A stretch of DNA of 64,000 nt from Bradyrhizobium sp. CCGB01 (lineage in GTDB: Bacteria > Pseudomonadota > Alphaproteobacteria > Rhizobiales > Xanthobacteraceae), in NCBI RefSeq assembly GCF_024199795.1, contig NZ_JANADK010000001.1:2852001-2916000 (forward strand), given 5' to 3'. This document shows, in pieces, positions 1 through 9,813 of the stretch. The notes below the pieces were generated by a model that made no database searches, had not been told where the DNA came from, and saw nothing but the letters and a program-made list of their open reading frames with translations. The first letter of the stretch is position 1. The number at the start of each line of letters is the position of its first letter. The position numbers and the translations under genes are program-made.

Positions 1-7
1 AACAGGG

Positions 8-295
8 ATGACTGTTTCAGAGGAAGTCCGAGTTTGGCGGTTTCGAGTGCGAGGCTTTGCGGTTGCTGGAGTTGTATGTCTCGCCCTGATTTTCTTGCTG
101 AAGATTTTCGATCCAACCGAGTTCGTGAAAAGCTTCATTCGTCCGCTTGTTCTGCTTCTGATTTTCCTTTGGTTGTGCGGGCTATATTGCACCTACCGGT
201 ATTGGACAGATTTTAGAGAAGATGAAGTCCGGCGCGGCGGATCAGAGCAAACCGCTCGCGCAAAATGGCTTAAACTGCACCCACCCCTTGGCTAA
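8..295 (+). CDS. Small membrane protein of unknown function
   Basis: A 95-residue protein that I do not recognise. Two hydrophobic stretches, about residues 15-31 and 44-61, predict two membrane helices joined by a short loop, followed by a charged tail rich in Arg, Glu and Lys. The ATG is preceded by a weak purine-rich stretch, but the gene is only seven bases from the window edge, so an upstream start or promoter cannot be excluded. The next gene is convergent. No catalytic motif is visible. It is probably a conserved hypothetical inner-membrane protein, though a spurious ORF remains possible. Confidence 0.5.
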   Translation: MTVSEEVRVWRFRVRGFAVAGVVCLALIFLLKIFDPTEFVKSFIRPLVLLLIFLWLCGLYCTYRYWTDFREDEVRRGGSEQTARAKWLKLHPPLG

Positions 296-393
296 ATGCT
301 GGATAGGCCGCTTTGGGTCACAAGCCGCCGATCACGCTCAATGTGGCAGACTTCCGCTTTGCATTCGCAAGCCGACGTTTATGAGTACACGCC

Positions 394-669
394 CTAGTCT
401 TTCGGGAAGTCCTTACGCATCGCGATCTCTGCGGCGTCGCCAGGCGACAGCACGGTCTGGTCGAACGCGGCTTGCGGCCTCGTCATGATGTCGTAGAGCG
501 AGATACCCTTGATGGGCTTTCCCATGAGCTCGCGAACGCAGTCGGCGAGCGTGCCGTTGTAGACCAGATAGGGCGGACCTCTGTCCTTCTGTCTCTCGCC
601 CTTCAGCGACGGCCACTTCTTCAACTCGGCCGGCGCGTCATAGGCGATCGGCGATCCCTCTTTGAACAT
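394..669 (-). CDS. Hypothetical protein, 91 aa
   Basis: A short, mixed-charge, apparently soluble protein with no signal peptide and no membrane segment. I do not recognise a domain. It contains a single cysteine and several Lys/Pro-rich segments, and ends in a basic KDFPKD tail. It lies just downstream of, and on the same strand as, the VOC gene with about an 80-base gap, so co-transcription is possible. A competing reading frame overlaps on the plus strand, but the minus-strand translation has the more natural composition. Confidence 0.45.
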   Translation of the reverse strand: MFKEGSPIAYDAPAELKKWPSLKGERQKDRGPPYLVYNGTLADCVRELMGKPIKGISLYDIMTRPQAAFDQTVLSPGDAAEIAMRKDFPKD

Positions 670-749
670 GCGCTTGGTCTCAGGCAGTGTGAAATGCCTG
701 AAAACCTTACGGCCTGCCCGGTAAACGCTTGTTAAAGAATTAGTTCAAA

Positions 750-1607
750 TCAGCCGGCAACGAAGGCGAGCAGGGTGCCGTTGGCCCTGGCCGGCGGTAC
801 GCAGATCGCAGCTCCGCTGCGCACGGCCACTGAGCCCAGCGCCTTCTCGGTCGCCGCGAGATCGCCGCTGACGAGCACCAGCGCCGCGCCGCCGCGCTCG
901 GAGAGACCCGTGAGCGGCACGCCGGGATAGCGTTTGCCGAGCTGGTCCAAGGTCAAATAGACGAAGTCGGCACGATCGCCGCCGGAGGGCACGGTGACCG
1001 CGCCGTCCGCCTCGGCCTTCGGTTCGCGGTCGATCAGCCGTCCGAGATGCGCGGCCTCCTTCGCGGGCTCCGACGTTGCGATCAGCGTCTGCTTGATCCG
1101 CCTTGTTGCATTGGCATGCTTCATCAGTTCAGGGATCCACACGGTTTCGCGGGTCTTGTGCTGGCAGGCGAAGATGCGCACGCCGCCGGGCGCTTCCGCG
1201 GTCGGCCACATGAAGGTACGGAATTTTGCTGCCGACACCGTACCGTTCGGCAGCGTCACCGGCCGTTCGAAATCGGTCGGGCCGATCGGCGTGAGGCCGC
1301 GTGCGCGGATCTCCTCCGCGCCGGCTGCGGAATCGACCGCGGTGAAGGCGATGCGCTCGATGCCTTCGCCGCGCTTGTCGAGGAAGGCGCGCGCGGGCGC
1401 GTTGTGCTCGGTCGCAGCCAGCACGCCGAGCAGCTCCATATAGTCGGGGTCGAACATGATGGTGTAGTTGCCGGTGCCCATATGGGCACTGTGGGTGCCG
1501 CGCGGCGAGACGGTGAAGCCGAGTTGCCGGTAATTCTCGGCGGCCTTGTCGAGGTCCTGAACCATGACCACCGCGTGGTCGATACCGATGACGTTCTTGA
1601 GGGCCAC
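750..1607 (-). CDS. VOC / glyoxalase-like domain protein
   Basis: A 285-residue cytoplasmic protein of the vicinal-oxygen-chelate superfamily, most like the glyoxalase-like group with two imperfect betaalphabetabetabeta modules. The N-terminus reads GIDHAVVMVQDLDKA, the usual first metal-His strand, and a second module begins near residue 110. Members bind a divalent metal and act as dioxygenases, glyoxalases or resistance proteins; the substrate cannot be told from this sequence. The start is a GTG preceded by GGGGAAAG, and no better ATG lies upstream in frame. The neighbouring PuuD-like gene is on the same strand but about 150 bases upstream, so the two may be independent. Confidence 0.75.
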   Translation of the reverse strand: MALKNVIGIDHAVVMVQDLDKAAENYRQLGFTVSPRGTHSAHMGTGNYTIMFDPDYMELLGVLAATEHNAPARAFLDKRGEGIERIAFTAVDSAAGAEEIRARGLTPIGPTDFERPVTLPNGTVSAAKFRTFMWPTAEAPGGVRIFACQHKTRETVWIPELMKHANATRRIKQTLIATSEPAKEAAHLGRLIDREPKAEADGAVTVPSGGDRADFVYLTLDQLGKRYPGVPLTGLSERGGAALVLVSGDLAATEKALGSVAVRSGAAICVPPARANGTLLAFVAG

Positions 1608-1760
1608 TGTTCTTTCCCCGCGACAATTGCAAACTGACTTTGCGTCCGCATAGGCGGCCCGCTGGCCTTGTCTACGCCGGATGGGCGGTCAAGTCATTTT
1701 CAAATCGACGGGAAATGCGGAATTTCATTCCGCGAAATGCGCGGTCGACGCGCGTTGGCG

Positions 1761-2951
1761 TCAGCGCGCCTGCTCGATATAGGCGGCGAGGATGGCGCGC
1801 TCCTCGCTGGTCATCTCGGTGATGTTGCCCGGCGGCATCGCACTGGACCATGCCGCCACGCGGCCGATCAGGCGGATGTTGCGATGGATGTGCTCGGGCG
1901 CATCGAGCAAAATGCCTTTGGGCGCGGTCACGACGCCGGCCCAGACCGGCTCGGCCGCGTGGCACATGCTGCAGCGGGACATCACGATCTCCTCGACATT
2001 GGCGAGCGTCGGCTGCGCCGGCAGCGCGCTTGTCTTGACGTCGCGCGGTCCAGCGGCGGAGAGGAAGAGGATCGCGATCACGCCGGCTGCCGCCACGCCC
2101 CACACCCACCACGGCGATCTGCGCCCGGCATGCCGCTCGTTGAAGAAGTGGCGGATCACGGGGCCGAGGGCCAGGATGATCGCGACGATGATCCAGTTGA
2201 AGCGCGTGGCGTAGAGCAGGGGATAGTGATTGCTGATCATCAGCACGACGACGGGGAGCGTCAGGTAGTTGTTGTGAACCGAGCGCTCCTTGCTGGCTTT
2301 GCCGAGCTTGGGGTCGGGCGCCTGGCCCGCGATCAGGGCGGCTACGATCTTCTTCTGGTTCGGGATGATCAGCGCGAAGACGTTGGCGACCATGATGGTG
2401 CCGATGATCGCGCCGATCTGGTTGAAGGCGCCGCGGCCGCTGAGCACATGGGTAAAGGCGTAGGTCAACGCGACCAGGAACAAATAGCCGCCGATGGCAA
2501 AGGGTAGCTCGCGCTGCGCAAGCCCGCTGCGGCAGGCGGCCTCATAGAGCAGCCATGCCAGCGCGAGACTGCAGAAGCTGAACAGCCCCGCCTGGAATGG
2601 CGTGAGGTCGAGGATCGACTTGTCGACCAGGAACAGGTCGGCCTCGAGATAATACACCACCACCATCAGTGCGAAGCCGGACAGCCAGGTGGTGTAGGCC
2701 TCCCATTTGAACCAGGTGAGTTCGTCCGGCATCTGGCTGGGCGCAACCAGATACTTCATGATCCGGTAGAAGCCGCCGCCATGGACCTGCCAGGCCTCGC
2801 CCTGCACGCCGTCCGGCAGGTCGGTCTTCGGCTTCAGGCTGAGATCGAGGGCGATGAAGTAGAAGGAACTGCCGATCCAGGCGATCGCCGCCACCACGTG
2901 CAGCCAGCGGAGCAACAGGCTCGCCCATTCCGATATGATGGATCCCCACAT
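1761..2951 (-). CDS. puuD: PuuD-like membrane urate oxidase with fused cytochrome c
   Basis: A 396-residue inner-membrane protein with about eight hydrophobic helices, followed by a periplasmic class-I cytochrome c domain. The haem site CSMCH is at residues 327-331, and a Met in SAMPPGN is the likely axial ligand. This architecture is that of PuuD, the membrane-bound urate hydroxylase that oxidises urate to 5-hydroxyisourate and passes electrons to cytochrome c. The start at MWGSIISEWASLLL opens directly with the first helix; the frame continues upstream but that extension is not protein-like. No other purine-catabolism gene (allantoinase, hydroxyisourate hydrolase, OHCU decarboxylase) is adjacent. 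It is divergent from the sugar-dehydrogenase-like gene. Confidence 0.82.
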   Translation of the reverse strand: MWGSIISEWASLLLRWLHVVAAIAWIGSSFYFIALDLSLKPKTDLPDGVQGEAWQVHGGGFYRIMKYLVAPSQMPDELTWFKWEAYTTWLSGFALMVVVYYLEADLFLVDKSILDLTPFQAGLFSFCSLALAWLLYEAACRSGLAQRELPFAIGGYLFLVALTYAFTHVLSGRGAFNQIGAIIGTIMVANVFALIIPNQKKIVAALIAGQAPDPKLGKASKERSVHNNYLTLPVVVLMISNHYPLLYATRFNWIIVAIILALGPVIRHFFNERHAGRRSPWWVWGVAAAGVIAILFLSAAGPRDVKTSALPAQPTLANVEEIVMSRCSMCHAAEPVWAGVVTAPKGILLDAPEHIHRNIRLIGRVAAWSSAMPPGNITEMTSEERAILAAYIEQAR

Positions 2952-3184
2952 GATTACCCCATCGGGTGCGACCCGGATGCCGCAGCTTTGATGACCGCAA
3001 CCGGCGGCCACGCCCTTACAATGTGTCGCACCGATCTGCCGCATTTTCCAGTACGATGGGCTGCGGCTGATGCACATCGTGCGGGCATGAGCTGACGTGG
3101 GATTCGGCAGGCGTTCGACCTGCGGCAGAACGTTGTGTCGATAAGCATTGACGCTTGCGATAGGCAGGCCGGGAGGAAGACGAC

Positions 3185-4525
3185 GTGAAAAACAGGATCT
3201 CGACTGCGGTGATGTCTGCGGGATTGCTGGTCGCGATTGCGGCTGGCGCGCAGGCCGAGCCGGTTCTCCAGGGCAATGACGCCTACGGCGATTGGCGGGC
3301 CGACAAGCCCGGCACGGTCAGGTTGATCCGGCCGCAGGATCTGGTTCGGCCCGGCGCCACCCGGTCGGTTGCGAGTACGTCGTCTGTGGTGCCGCGTCCG
3401 CCGGAGGCCGCGCTCCAGGTGCCGGCAGGCTTCAGGATCGAGCTGTTCGCCGAAGGCCTGCGCGCTCCACGCATCGTGAGGGTTGCGCCGAACGGTGATG
3501 TCTTCGTCGCGGAGACGCGTGCCGGCAACATCCGCGTGCTGCGCGCCGGCGAGGGCGGCAAGGTCGCGACCAACGAGATGTTTGCCAGTGGCCTCAGGCG
3601 GCCGTTCGGCATCGCCTTCTTCCCGAACGGAGACAATCCGCAATGGGTCTATATTGCCAACACCGACAGCGTCGTCCGTTTTCCTTATCAGGCCGGCGAT
3701 CTCAAGGCGCGCGGCAAGGCGGAGACGATTGTGGCAAGCCTGCCGCGCGACGGCAGCCATTCCACCCGCGACATCGTCTTTTCGCCGGACAACAAGCGCA
3801 TGCTGGTTTCCGTCGGCTCGCTCAGTAACGTCGCCGAGGGCATGGGCAATCCACCGGGCGGGTTGGATGCTTGGTCGAAGGCGCAGCCGCTTGGCGCGGC
3901 CTGGGCCAGCGAGACCGAGCGCGCCACCGTTCTGGCCTTCACTCCCGATGGCAAGGAGCGGAAGATCTACGCCACCGGCATCCGCAACTGCGTCGGCCTT
4001 GCGGTCCAGCCGCAGACCGGGTTGCCCTGGTGCTCGACCAACGAGCGCGACGGCCTCGGCGACGATCTCGTGCCGGACTATGTGACGAGCGTGAAGGAAG
4101 GCGCGTTCTACGGCTGGCCCTGGTTCTATATCGGCGGCAACGAAGACCCGCGCCATGAAAATGCGCGGCCGGACCTCAAGGACAAGGTGACGGTGCCTGA
4201 TGTGCTGATCCAGCCGCACTCGGCCTCGCTGGGCATGACCTTCTATCAGGGCACGCAGTTTCCATCCGAGTATCAGGGCGACGCCTTCGCGGCCGAGCAC
4301 GGCTCCTGGAACAGGTCCAAGCGCACCGGCTACAAGGTGATCCGCATCAAGATGAAGGACGGCAAGCCGACCGGCGAGTACGAGGATTTCGTCACGGGGT
4401 TCGTCGTGAATGACACGGAGGTCTGGGGAAGGCCGGTCGGCGTTGCCGTGGCGAAGGATGGATCGCTGCTGGTGTCGGAGGACGGCAACGGCACGATCTG
4501 GCGGGTGACAAGCGCGCCGCGATGA
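3185..4525 (+). CDS. Periplasmic PQQ-type sugar (glucose/sorbosone) dehydrogenase-like protein
   Basis: A 446-residue secreted beta-propeller protein. A signal peptide is clear (residues 1-25, ending GAQAEP). The body has the soluble glucose/sorbosone dehydrogenase repeats: PNGDVFVAETRAG, RPFGIAFFPNG, HSTRDIVFSPD and a terminal KDGSLLVSEDGNGTIWR strand. Characterised relatives oxidise aldoses or sorbosone with PQQ in the periplasm and feed electrons to the respiratory chain; many homologues are uncharacterised. The start is GTG, chosen because GGGAGGAAG sits at ideal spacing and the signal peptide starts there. It ends 50 bases from a convergent SDR gene. Confidence 0.8.
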   Translation: MKNRISTAVMSAGLLVAIAAGAQAEPVLQGNDAYGDWRADKPGTVRLIRPQDLVRPGATRSVASTSSVVPRPPEAALQVPAGFRIELFAEGLRAPRIVRVAPNGDVFVAETRAGNIRVLRAGEGGKVATNEMFASGLRRPFGIAFFPNGDNPQWVYIANTDSVVRFPYQAGDLKARGKAETIVASLPRDGSHSTRDIVFSPDNKRMLVSVGSLSNVAEGMGNPPGGLDAWSKAQPLGAAWASETERATVLAFTPDGKERKIYATGIRNCVGLAVQPQTGLPWCSTNERDGLGDDLVPDYVTSVKEGAFYGWPWFYIGGNEDPRHENARPDLKDKVTVPDVLIQPHSASLGMTFYQGTQFPSEYQGDAFAAEHGSWNRSKRTGYKVIRIKMKDGKPTGEYEDFVTGFVVNDTEVWGRPVGVAVAKDGSLLVSEDGNGTIWRVTSAPR

Positions 4526-4541
4526 CGGGTTTTCTTCCCCT

Positions 4542-4559
4542 CTCCCCGCAAGCGGGGAG
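4542..4559. terminator. Hairpin between convergent genes
   Basis: An 8-bp perfect stem CTCCCCGC/GCGGGGAG with an AA loop lies between two convergent genes. No clear U-tract follows on either strand. It may be a bidirectional terminator or a small palindromic repeat. Confidence 0.45.
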
Positions 4560-4574
4560 GGGGGAAGGAAGGAC

Positions 4575-5375
4575 CTACCCCCGCCTCACGCTCGCGCCGC
4601 CATCCACCGGCAGCGTCACGCCGGTGATGAAGTTCGCCTCATCTGAGGCCAAAAACAGCGCGGCGTTCGCGACGTCCCATCCGGTGCCCATCTTCTTGCG
4701 CAGCGGCACCTTGCTGTCGCGCTCGGCTTCGACTTCGGCGCGGGTCTTGGACCATTCACGGGCGCGGGTGTCGACGGCCATCGGCGTGTTCATCAGGCCC
4801 GGCAGGATGACGTTGGCGCGGATGCCGTATTCGGCATTCTGGTAGGCGAGCTGTTCGGTGAAGGCGATCATCGCCGATTTCGTCGCCTTGTAAGCGACGT
4901 AAGGATAGGTCGTGATCGCCGCCATCGAGGAGATGTTGATGATCGCGCCGCTTCTTTGCGCGCGCATGATCGGGATGACTTCCTTCGCCGCCAGAATGCA
5001 GCTCTTCAGATTGATGGCGACGACACGGTCGAACGCCTCCTCGGTAATTTGAAGCAGCTCGGCATCGCCCCCGGACAGGCTGACACCGACATTGTTGTGC
5101 AGCACGTCGATCCGGGCCCAGCGCGCCTGCGCGTCCGCCACCATCGCCTTGATGTCGGCGGATTTGGTCACGTCGGCCTTGAAGGCCGCGGCGGTGCCGT
5201 GCGTCGCCGCGATCAGGTCGACCGTTTCCTGCGCCGACTCCAGATGATGGTCGACGCACAGCACCTTGGCGCCTTCGCGCGCGAAGGTGAGCGCCGTGGC
5301 GCGGCCATTGCCCATGCCTTCGCCGGGGCTCTGGCCGGCGCCGACGACGATCGCAACCTTGTCCTTCAAGCGCAT
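4575..5375 (-). CDS. SDR family oxidoreductase
   Basis: A 266-residue classical short-chain dehydrogenase/reductase. The Rossmann motif starts at VVGAGQSPGEGMGNG near residue 10. NNVG (about residue 90), the catalytic Ser of ISSMAA and the YKATK Tyr-Lys pair are all present. The C-terminus ends with the usual GVTLPVDGG. It should be an NAD(P)H-dependent alcohol/ketone oxidoreductase; the substrate is unknown. It begins one base after the stop of the carboxymuconolactone-decarboxylase-like gene, and a second SDR lies upstream of that, so the three form a tight operon probably acting on one substrate. Confidence 0.88.
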   Translation of the reverse strand: MRLKDKVAIVVGAGQSPGEGMGNGRATALTFAREGAKVLCVDHHLESAQETVDLIAATHGTAAAFKADVTKSADIKAMVADAQARWARIDVLHNNVGVSLSGGDAELLQITEEAFDRVVAINLKSCILAAKEVIPIMRAQRSGAIINISSMAAITTYPYVAYKATKSAMIAFTEQLAYQNAEYGIRANVILPGLMNTPMAVDTRAREWSKTRAEVEAERDSKVPLRKKMGTGWDVANAALFLASDEANFITGVTLPVDGGASVRRG

Positions 5376-5376
5376 C

Positions 5377-5931
5377 TCACTTCACTCCCGGGATCGGGTA
5401 CTGCTGGAGTACCTCTTTGTAATATGGTTCGTTGTCGATCTTCATGGTCGCGAGCACGCGCACCACGCCGCAATAGAAGGCAATGGTCAGGACGAGATCG
5501 ACCATGTGCTCGTCGGAGAGGTGCTGCTTGATCTCGGCGAAGGTCGCGTCCGACATGGCGAGCTCGCGCACCATCTCTCGGGCGCCTTTCAGGATCGCCC
5601 TGGCCAGTGGCTCGAGCTTCGACGGCTTGCCCTCGGTCTCCGCCATCAGGCCGGCGATGTCCTCGTCGGTGACGCCGAACTCCTTGCCGATCTTCACATG
5701 ATGGGTGAATTCGTATTCCGATTTCTCCATCCAGCCGACCTGGAGAATCGCGAGCTCGCGCAGGCGCGGGTCGAGCTTGCTCCTGAAGCGGATATAGCCG
5801 CCGATGCCGTTGAAGGCGCGCGCCATCTCCGGCGAGTTGACCAGCAGCTTGTGCAGATTGGTGTTGCGCTTGAGCATGTCGCGATATTCGGGCGCGACCT
5901 GGTCGGCCTCGAGATAGGGCAGGCGGGCCAT
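5377..5931 (-). CDS. Carboxymuconolactone decarboxylase (CMD) family protein
   Basis: A 184-residue all-helical protein of the CMD/AhpD-like family. It has the characteristic run LRELAILQVGWMEKSEYEFTHH near residues 60-85, where true decarboxylases and AhpD proteins show Glu/His residues. There is no CxxC pair in that region, so a peroxidase-type AhpD role is unlikely. The gene lies between two SDRs with gaps of 12 bases and 1 base. Many such SDR-CMD sets are found in degradation operons for cyclic or hydroxylated compounds, but the actual substrate here is not visible. Confidence 0.82.
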   Translation of the reverse strand: MARLPYLEADQVAPEYRDMLKRNTNLHKLLVNSPEMARAFNGIGGYIRFRSKLDPRLRELAILQVGWMEKSEYEFTHHVKIGKEFGVTDEDIAGLMAETEGKPSKLEPLARAILKGAREMVRELAMSDATFAEIKQHLSDEHMVDLVLTIAFYCGVVRVLATMKIDNEPYYKEVLQQYPIPGVK

Positions 5932-5943
5932 TGCTGGTTTCCT

Positions 5944-6756
5944 CTAGTGTTCTTGTGACTCGCGTTCGGGGGCTTGCAGCGTGACGCCGCCGTCGACGAC
6001 CAGCACCTGGCCGGTGATGTAGCGGGCAAAGTTGCTGAGCAGGAATTTGACGGCGTGGCCGACGTCCCAGCCGGTGCCTTCCGTCTTGAGCACTGAGGCC
6101 CTGGCCCGCTGCGCGCGAGCCTGCTCGCTCATGCCGCGGGCATAGACCATCGGCGTGTACATCGGCCCGGGGCAGATGCAGTTGACGCGGATGTTGTCGC
6201 GGCCGTGATCGACCGCCATCGCGCGCGTGAGACCGATGATGGCGGCCTTCGAGGTCGTGTAGGTCGTGAGCCCGCGCGGCCTGAGCGCCGAGATCGATGA
6301 GATGTTGACGATCGCGCCGCCCCTGGCGGTCTTGATCATGGCGGGAATCGCATGCTTCGACAGCAGGAACATGGTCTCGACATTGACCTGCATGACGCGA
6401 CGATACTGCTCGGGGGTCTCGTCGACCACGCTGCCGCGGCTGCCGATGCCGACATTGTTGTCGAGGAAATCGAGCCGGCCCCAGCGGTCGAGCGCGGCCT
6501 CGACCAGTGTCCTGCAATCCGCTTCGCTGGTGACGTCGCCGCCATGCGCTGCTGCCGTGCCGCCTTCGGCCGCGATCATCCCGACGGTGCGCTCGGCGAG
6601 CTTGAGGTCGCGATCGGCCACCAGCACGTTTGCGCCGGCGCGGGCGAGCAAAATTGCTGCAGCGCGGCCGTTGCCGATGCCGTCGCCCGCGGCGCCGCCG
6701 CCGCTGATCAAGGCGACCTTGCCGGCGAGGCCGGCATCGTCCTCAGGGCCCTGCAT
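5944..6756 (-). CDS. SDR family oxidoreductase
   Basis: A 270-residue classical SDR and the first gene of the SDR-CMD-SDR operon. It shows the glycine-rich cofactor loop SGGGAAGDGIGNGRA (about residues 18-32), NNVG, the catalytic Ser in ISSISA, the YTTSK catalytic pair, and a C-terminal VLVVDGG. It resembles its operon partner in the inserted glycine-rich loop, which suggests duplication within the operon. It is divergent from cyoA across about 230 bases. NAD(P) specificity and substrate are not determinable. Confidence 0.88.
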   Translation of the reverse strand: MQGPEDDAGLAGKVALISGGGAAGDGIGNGRAAAILLARAGANVLVADRDLKLAERTVGMIAAEGGTAAAHGGDVTSEADCRTLVEAALDRWGRLDFLDNNVGIGSRGSVVDETPEQYRRVMQVNVETMFLLSKHAIPAMIKTARGGAIVNISSISALRPRGLTTYTTSKAAIIGLTRAMAVDHGRDNIRVNCICPGPMYTPMVYARGMSEQARAQRARASVLKTEGTGWDVGHAVKFLLSNFARYITGQVLVVDGGVTLQAPERESQEH

Positions 6757-6989
6757 GTCGTTTCATCCCGCTGTTTTTTGGTGACGATAGCAACGGGGGG
6801 GCAGGGGTGAGAAGGCCGGCCGTCCCGCGCAGATGTCATTGACATCGCACGGAATTGCATGCCGCCGCGCGGGATCGGGCGGTTCTGGAAGACGGCTTCC
6901 GGAACCGTCGCCATACAACTGCGTTTGTTGCGGGGAGATTTTCGCGTTACGCTTTCCGTCGGGGCTTCCCAATCGCCAGCGGTGTATCG

Positions 6990-7823
6990 ATGAATCTGCT
7001 CGATCCACAAGGGCCGGTGGCTGTCGCCAACAGCACCATCCTGGTCGATTCCGTCTTCATCATGCTCGTGATCGTGGTGCCGACCATTTTCGCGATCCTG
7101 GCGTTTGCGTTCTGGTTTCGCGCCTCGAATCCGAAGGCGCATTACCAGCCTGACTTCGTCTATTCCGGCCGCGTCGAAATGGTGGTGTGGGCGATTCCCG
7201 CGCTCACCGTGATCCTGCTCGGCGGCGTCGCCTGGATCGGCTCGCACCAGCTCGATCCCGCCGCGCCCGTGCCGGGCACCGGCAGTCCGGTCCGCATCCA
7301 GGCCGTCTCGCTCGACTGGAAATGGCTCTTCATCTATCCGGATCAGCGCATTGCCACCGTCAACACGCTGACGGTGCCGGCCGGCGCCGAGCTGAACTTC
7401 CAGCTGACGTCGTCGAGCGTGATGAACACGTTCTTCATCCCGCAGCTCGGCAGCATGATCTACACCATGAACGGCATGGTGACGAAGCTGAACCTGCGCG
7501 CCGACAACGAGGGCAAGTTGCAAGGCCTTTCGGCGCATTTCTCCGGCGACGGCTTTCCCGACATGATGTTCGACGTCAACGTGATCTCGCCACTCGCTTT
7601 CCCGGACTGGGTTGCGACCACGGCGAAGACCGATGCCGTGCTGAACGAGGAGAGCTACAAGAAGCTGATGCAGCAGGGCATCGAGAAGGGCAGGCCGACC
7701 TACCGGCTCGACGATCCCCGGCTGTTCGACCTGATCGCGACCCAGCACATTCCGCCAGGGCCCGGCCCGGAGCTGATCTCCGATGCCGGCAGGCCGCACA
7801 GTGGAGGCCACGATGCTCGGTAA
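6990..7823 (+). CDS. cyoA: Cytochrome bo3-type quinol oxidase subunit II
   Basis: A 277-residue subunit II of the bo3 ubiquinol oxidase, with two N-terminal membrane helices and a periplasmic cupredoxin-like domain that lacks the CuA ligands. Family signatures include NLLDPQGPV at the very start, [27 protein letters not shown] and [13 protein letters not shown]. In E. coli CyoA the equivalent LLDP segment follows a lipoprotein signal peptide. Here the start placed at MNLLDPQ leaves no signal peptide, and the upstream in-frame sequence is not hydrophobic. The stop overlaps the cyoB start by 11 bases. It is the first gene of cyoABCD. Confidence 0.88.
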   Translation: MNLLDPQGPVAVANSTILVDSVFIMLVIVVPTIFAILAFAFWFRASNPKAHYQPDFVYSGRVEMVVWAIPALTVILLGGVAWIGSHQLDPAAPVPGTGSPVRIQAVSLDWKWLFIYPDQRIATVNTLTVPAGAELNFQLTSSSVMNTFFIPQLGSMIYTMNGMVTKLNLRADNEGKLQGLSAHFSGDGFPDMMFDVNVISPLAFPDWVATTAKTDAVLNEESYKKLMQQGIEKGRPTYRLDDPRLFDLIATQHIPPGPGPELISDAGRPHSGGHDAR

Positions 7824-9813
7824 GCTCGATTGGTCGGCGATCCCGTTCGACCAGCCGATACCCCTCGTCGCGGGTGCCGTGGTGCTGGTCGCGATCCTCG
7901 GCGTGCTGATCTGGGTCGTCGTGAAAGGGCATTTGCCGTATCTCTGGCACGAATGGATCACCAGCGTCGATCACAAGCGCATCGGCGTGATGTACATCTT
8001 GCTGGCTTCGGTGATGCTGCTGCGCGGCGGCAGCGACGCCATCATGATGCGGATCCAGCAGGCGATCGCCTACCAGTCGCAAGGGTATCTGCCGCCGGAG
8101 CATTACAACCAGATCTTCTCGGCCCACGGCACCATCATGATCTTCTTCGTGGCGATGCCGTTCGTGATCGGGCTGATGAATCTGGTCGTGCCGCTGCAGC
8201 TCGGCGTGCGCGACGTCGCATTCCCGACCCTCAATTCCGTCGGCTTCTGGCTGACCGCGACCGGTGCGCTGCTGGTCAATCTCTCGCTCGTGATCGGCGA
8301 GTTCGCCCGCACCGGCTGGCTCGCCTTTCCGCCGCTCTCGGGGCTGTCCTATTCGCCCGGCGTCGGCGTCGACTACTACGCCTGGTCGCTCCAGATCTCC
8401 GGTGTCGGCACGCTGGTCGCCGGCATCAACCTCGTCACAACGGTGCTGAAGCTGCGCACCAAGGGCATGAACTATCTGCGCATGCCGATGTTCTGCTGGA
8501 CCACGCTTGCCTCCAACCTCCTGATCGTGGCGGCCTTCCCGATCCTCACCGCCACGCTCGCGATGCTGCTGCTCGACCGCTACCTCGGCTTTCATTTCTT
8601 CACTAACGAGGCCGGCGGCAACGTCATGATGTTCATGAACCTGATCTGGGCCTGGGGACATCCGGAAGTCTACATCCTGGTATTGCCGGCCTTCGGCATC
8701 TTCTCCGAGGTGGTGTCGACCTTCTCAGGCAAGGCGCTGTTCGGCTATCGCTCGATGGTGCTCGCGACCATGGCGATCTGCGTCATCTCCTTCATGGTCT
8801 GGCTGCACCATTTCTTCACGATGGGCGCCGGCCCCGACGTCAACGCCATCTTCGGCATCGCCAGCATGATCATCGCGATCCCGACGGGGGTGAAGATCTA
8901 CAACTGGCTGTTCACGATGTATGGCGGCCGCATCCGCTTCGCGACGCCGATGCTGTGGTCGGTCGGCTTCATGGTCACCTTCATCATCGGCGGGTTGACG
9001 GGCGTGCTGGTCGCGGTGCCACCGGCCGACTTCATGCTCCATAACAGCATGTTCCTGGTCGCGCACTTCCATAACGTCATCATCGGCGGCGTGCTGTTCG
9101 GCGCCTTCGCCGGCTTCGAGTACTGGTTCCCGAAGGCGTTCGGTTTTCGTCTCGACGAGCGCTGGGGCAAGTTGGCGTTCTGGTTCACCTTTCTCGGCTT
9201 CTACGTCACTTTCATGCCGCTCTACATTGCCGGCATGCTGGGCATGACGCGGCGCCTGCAGCATTACGACGTTGCGGCGTGGCGGCCATGGATGATCGTG
9301 GCAGCGTTCGGCATGGCCGTGCTGACGATCGGCGTGATCTGCCAGATCATCCAGCTCGTGGTCAGCATCCGTAACCGCGAGGCGCTCCGCGACCGCACCG
9401 GCGATCCCTGGGACGGCCGCTCGCTGGAATGGGCGACCTCGTCGCCGCCGCCGGTTTTCAACTTCGCTTTCCATCCCGACGTGCGTGGCGAGGATGCCTA
9501 CTGGGACATGAAGGCCCGCGCCCAACAGCAATCGCTGGGGCATGAGAAGCCCGAATATCATGACATCGAGATGCCCCGGAACTCCCCGACCGGTTTCATC
9601 TGCGCGTTCTTCGCCACCATCATGGGCTTTGCGCTGATCTGGCACATCTGGTGGATGGTGATCCTGGGCGGAATCGGCGCGTTCGCGACCTTCGTCGTGT
9701 TCGCCTGGCGCGACCATGACGAATACGTCATTCCGGCCGAAGAGGTCGCTCGCATCGACCGCGTCAATATCGAGGAGCGGCGCAGCCTCGTCAGCATGGC
9801 GGGAGCGATCTGA
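7813..9813 (+). CDS. cyoB: Cytochrome bo3-type quinol oxidase subunit I
   Basis: A 666-residue haem-copper oxidase subunit I, the catalytic core holding the low-spin haem and the haem-copper centre. About fifteen membrane helices are expected. Diagnostic segments are [40 protein letters not shown] (CuB His and cross-linked Tyr) and [12 protein letters not shown]-terminal extension typical of CyoB follows. The start [15 protein letters not shown] overlaps the end of cyoA and gives a length close to that of E. coli CyoB. It oxidises ubiquinol and reduces oxygen with proton pumping. Confidence 0.96.
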   Translation: MLGKLDWSAIPFDQPIPLVAGAVVLVAILGVLIWVVVKGHLPYLWHEWITSVDHKRIGVMYILLASVMLLRGGSDAIMMRIQQAIAYQSQGYLPPEHYNQIFSAHGTIMIFFVAMPFVIGLMNLVVPLQLGVRDVAFPTLNSVGFWLTATGALLVNLSLVIGEFARTGWLAFPPLSGLSYSPGVGVDYYAWSLQISGVGTLVAGINLVTTVLKLRTKGMNYLRMPMFCWTTLASNLLIVAAFPILTATLAMLLLDRYLGFHFFTNEAGGNVMMFMNLIWAWGHPEVYILVLPAFGIFSEVVSTFSGKALFGYRSMVLATMAICVISFMVWLHHFFTMGAGPDVNAIFGIASMIIAIPTGVKIYNWLFTMYGGRIRFATPMLWSVGFMVTFIIGGLTGVLVAVPPADFMLHNSMFLVAHFHNVIIGGVLFGAFAGFEYWFPKAFGFRLDERWGKLAFWFTFLGFYVTFMPLYIAGMLGMTRRLQHYDVAAWRPWMIVAAFGMAVLTIGVICQIIQLVVSIRNREALRDRTGDPWDGRSLEWATSSPPPVFNFAFHPDVRGEDAYWDMKARAQQQSLGHEKPEYHDIEMPRNSPTGFICAFFATIMGFALIWHIWWMVILGGIGAFATFVVFAWRDHDEYVIPAEEVARIDRVNIEERRSLVSMAGAI

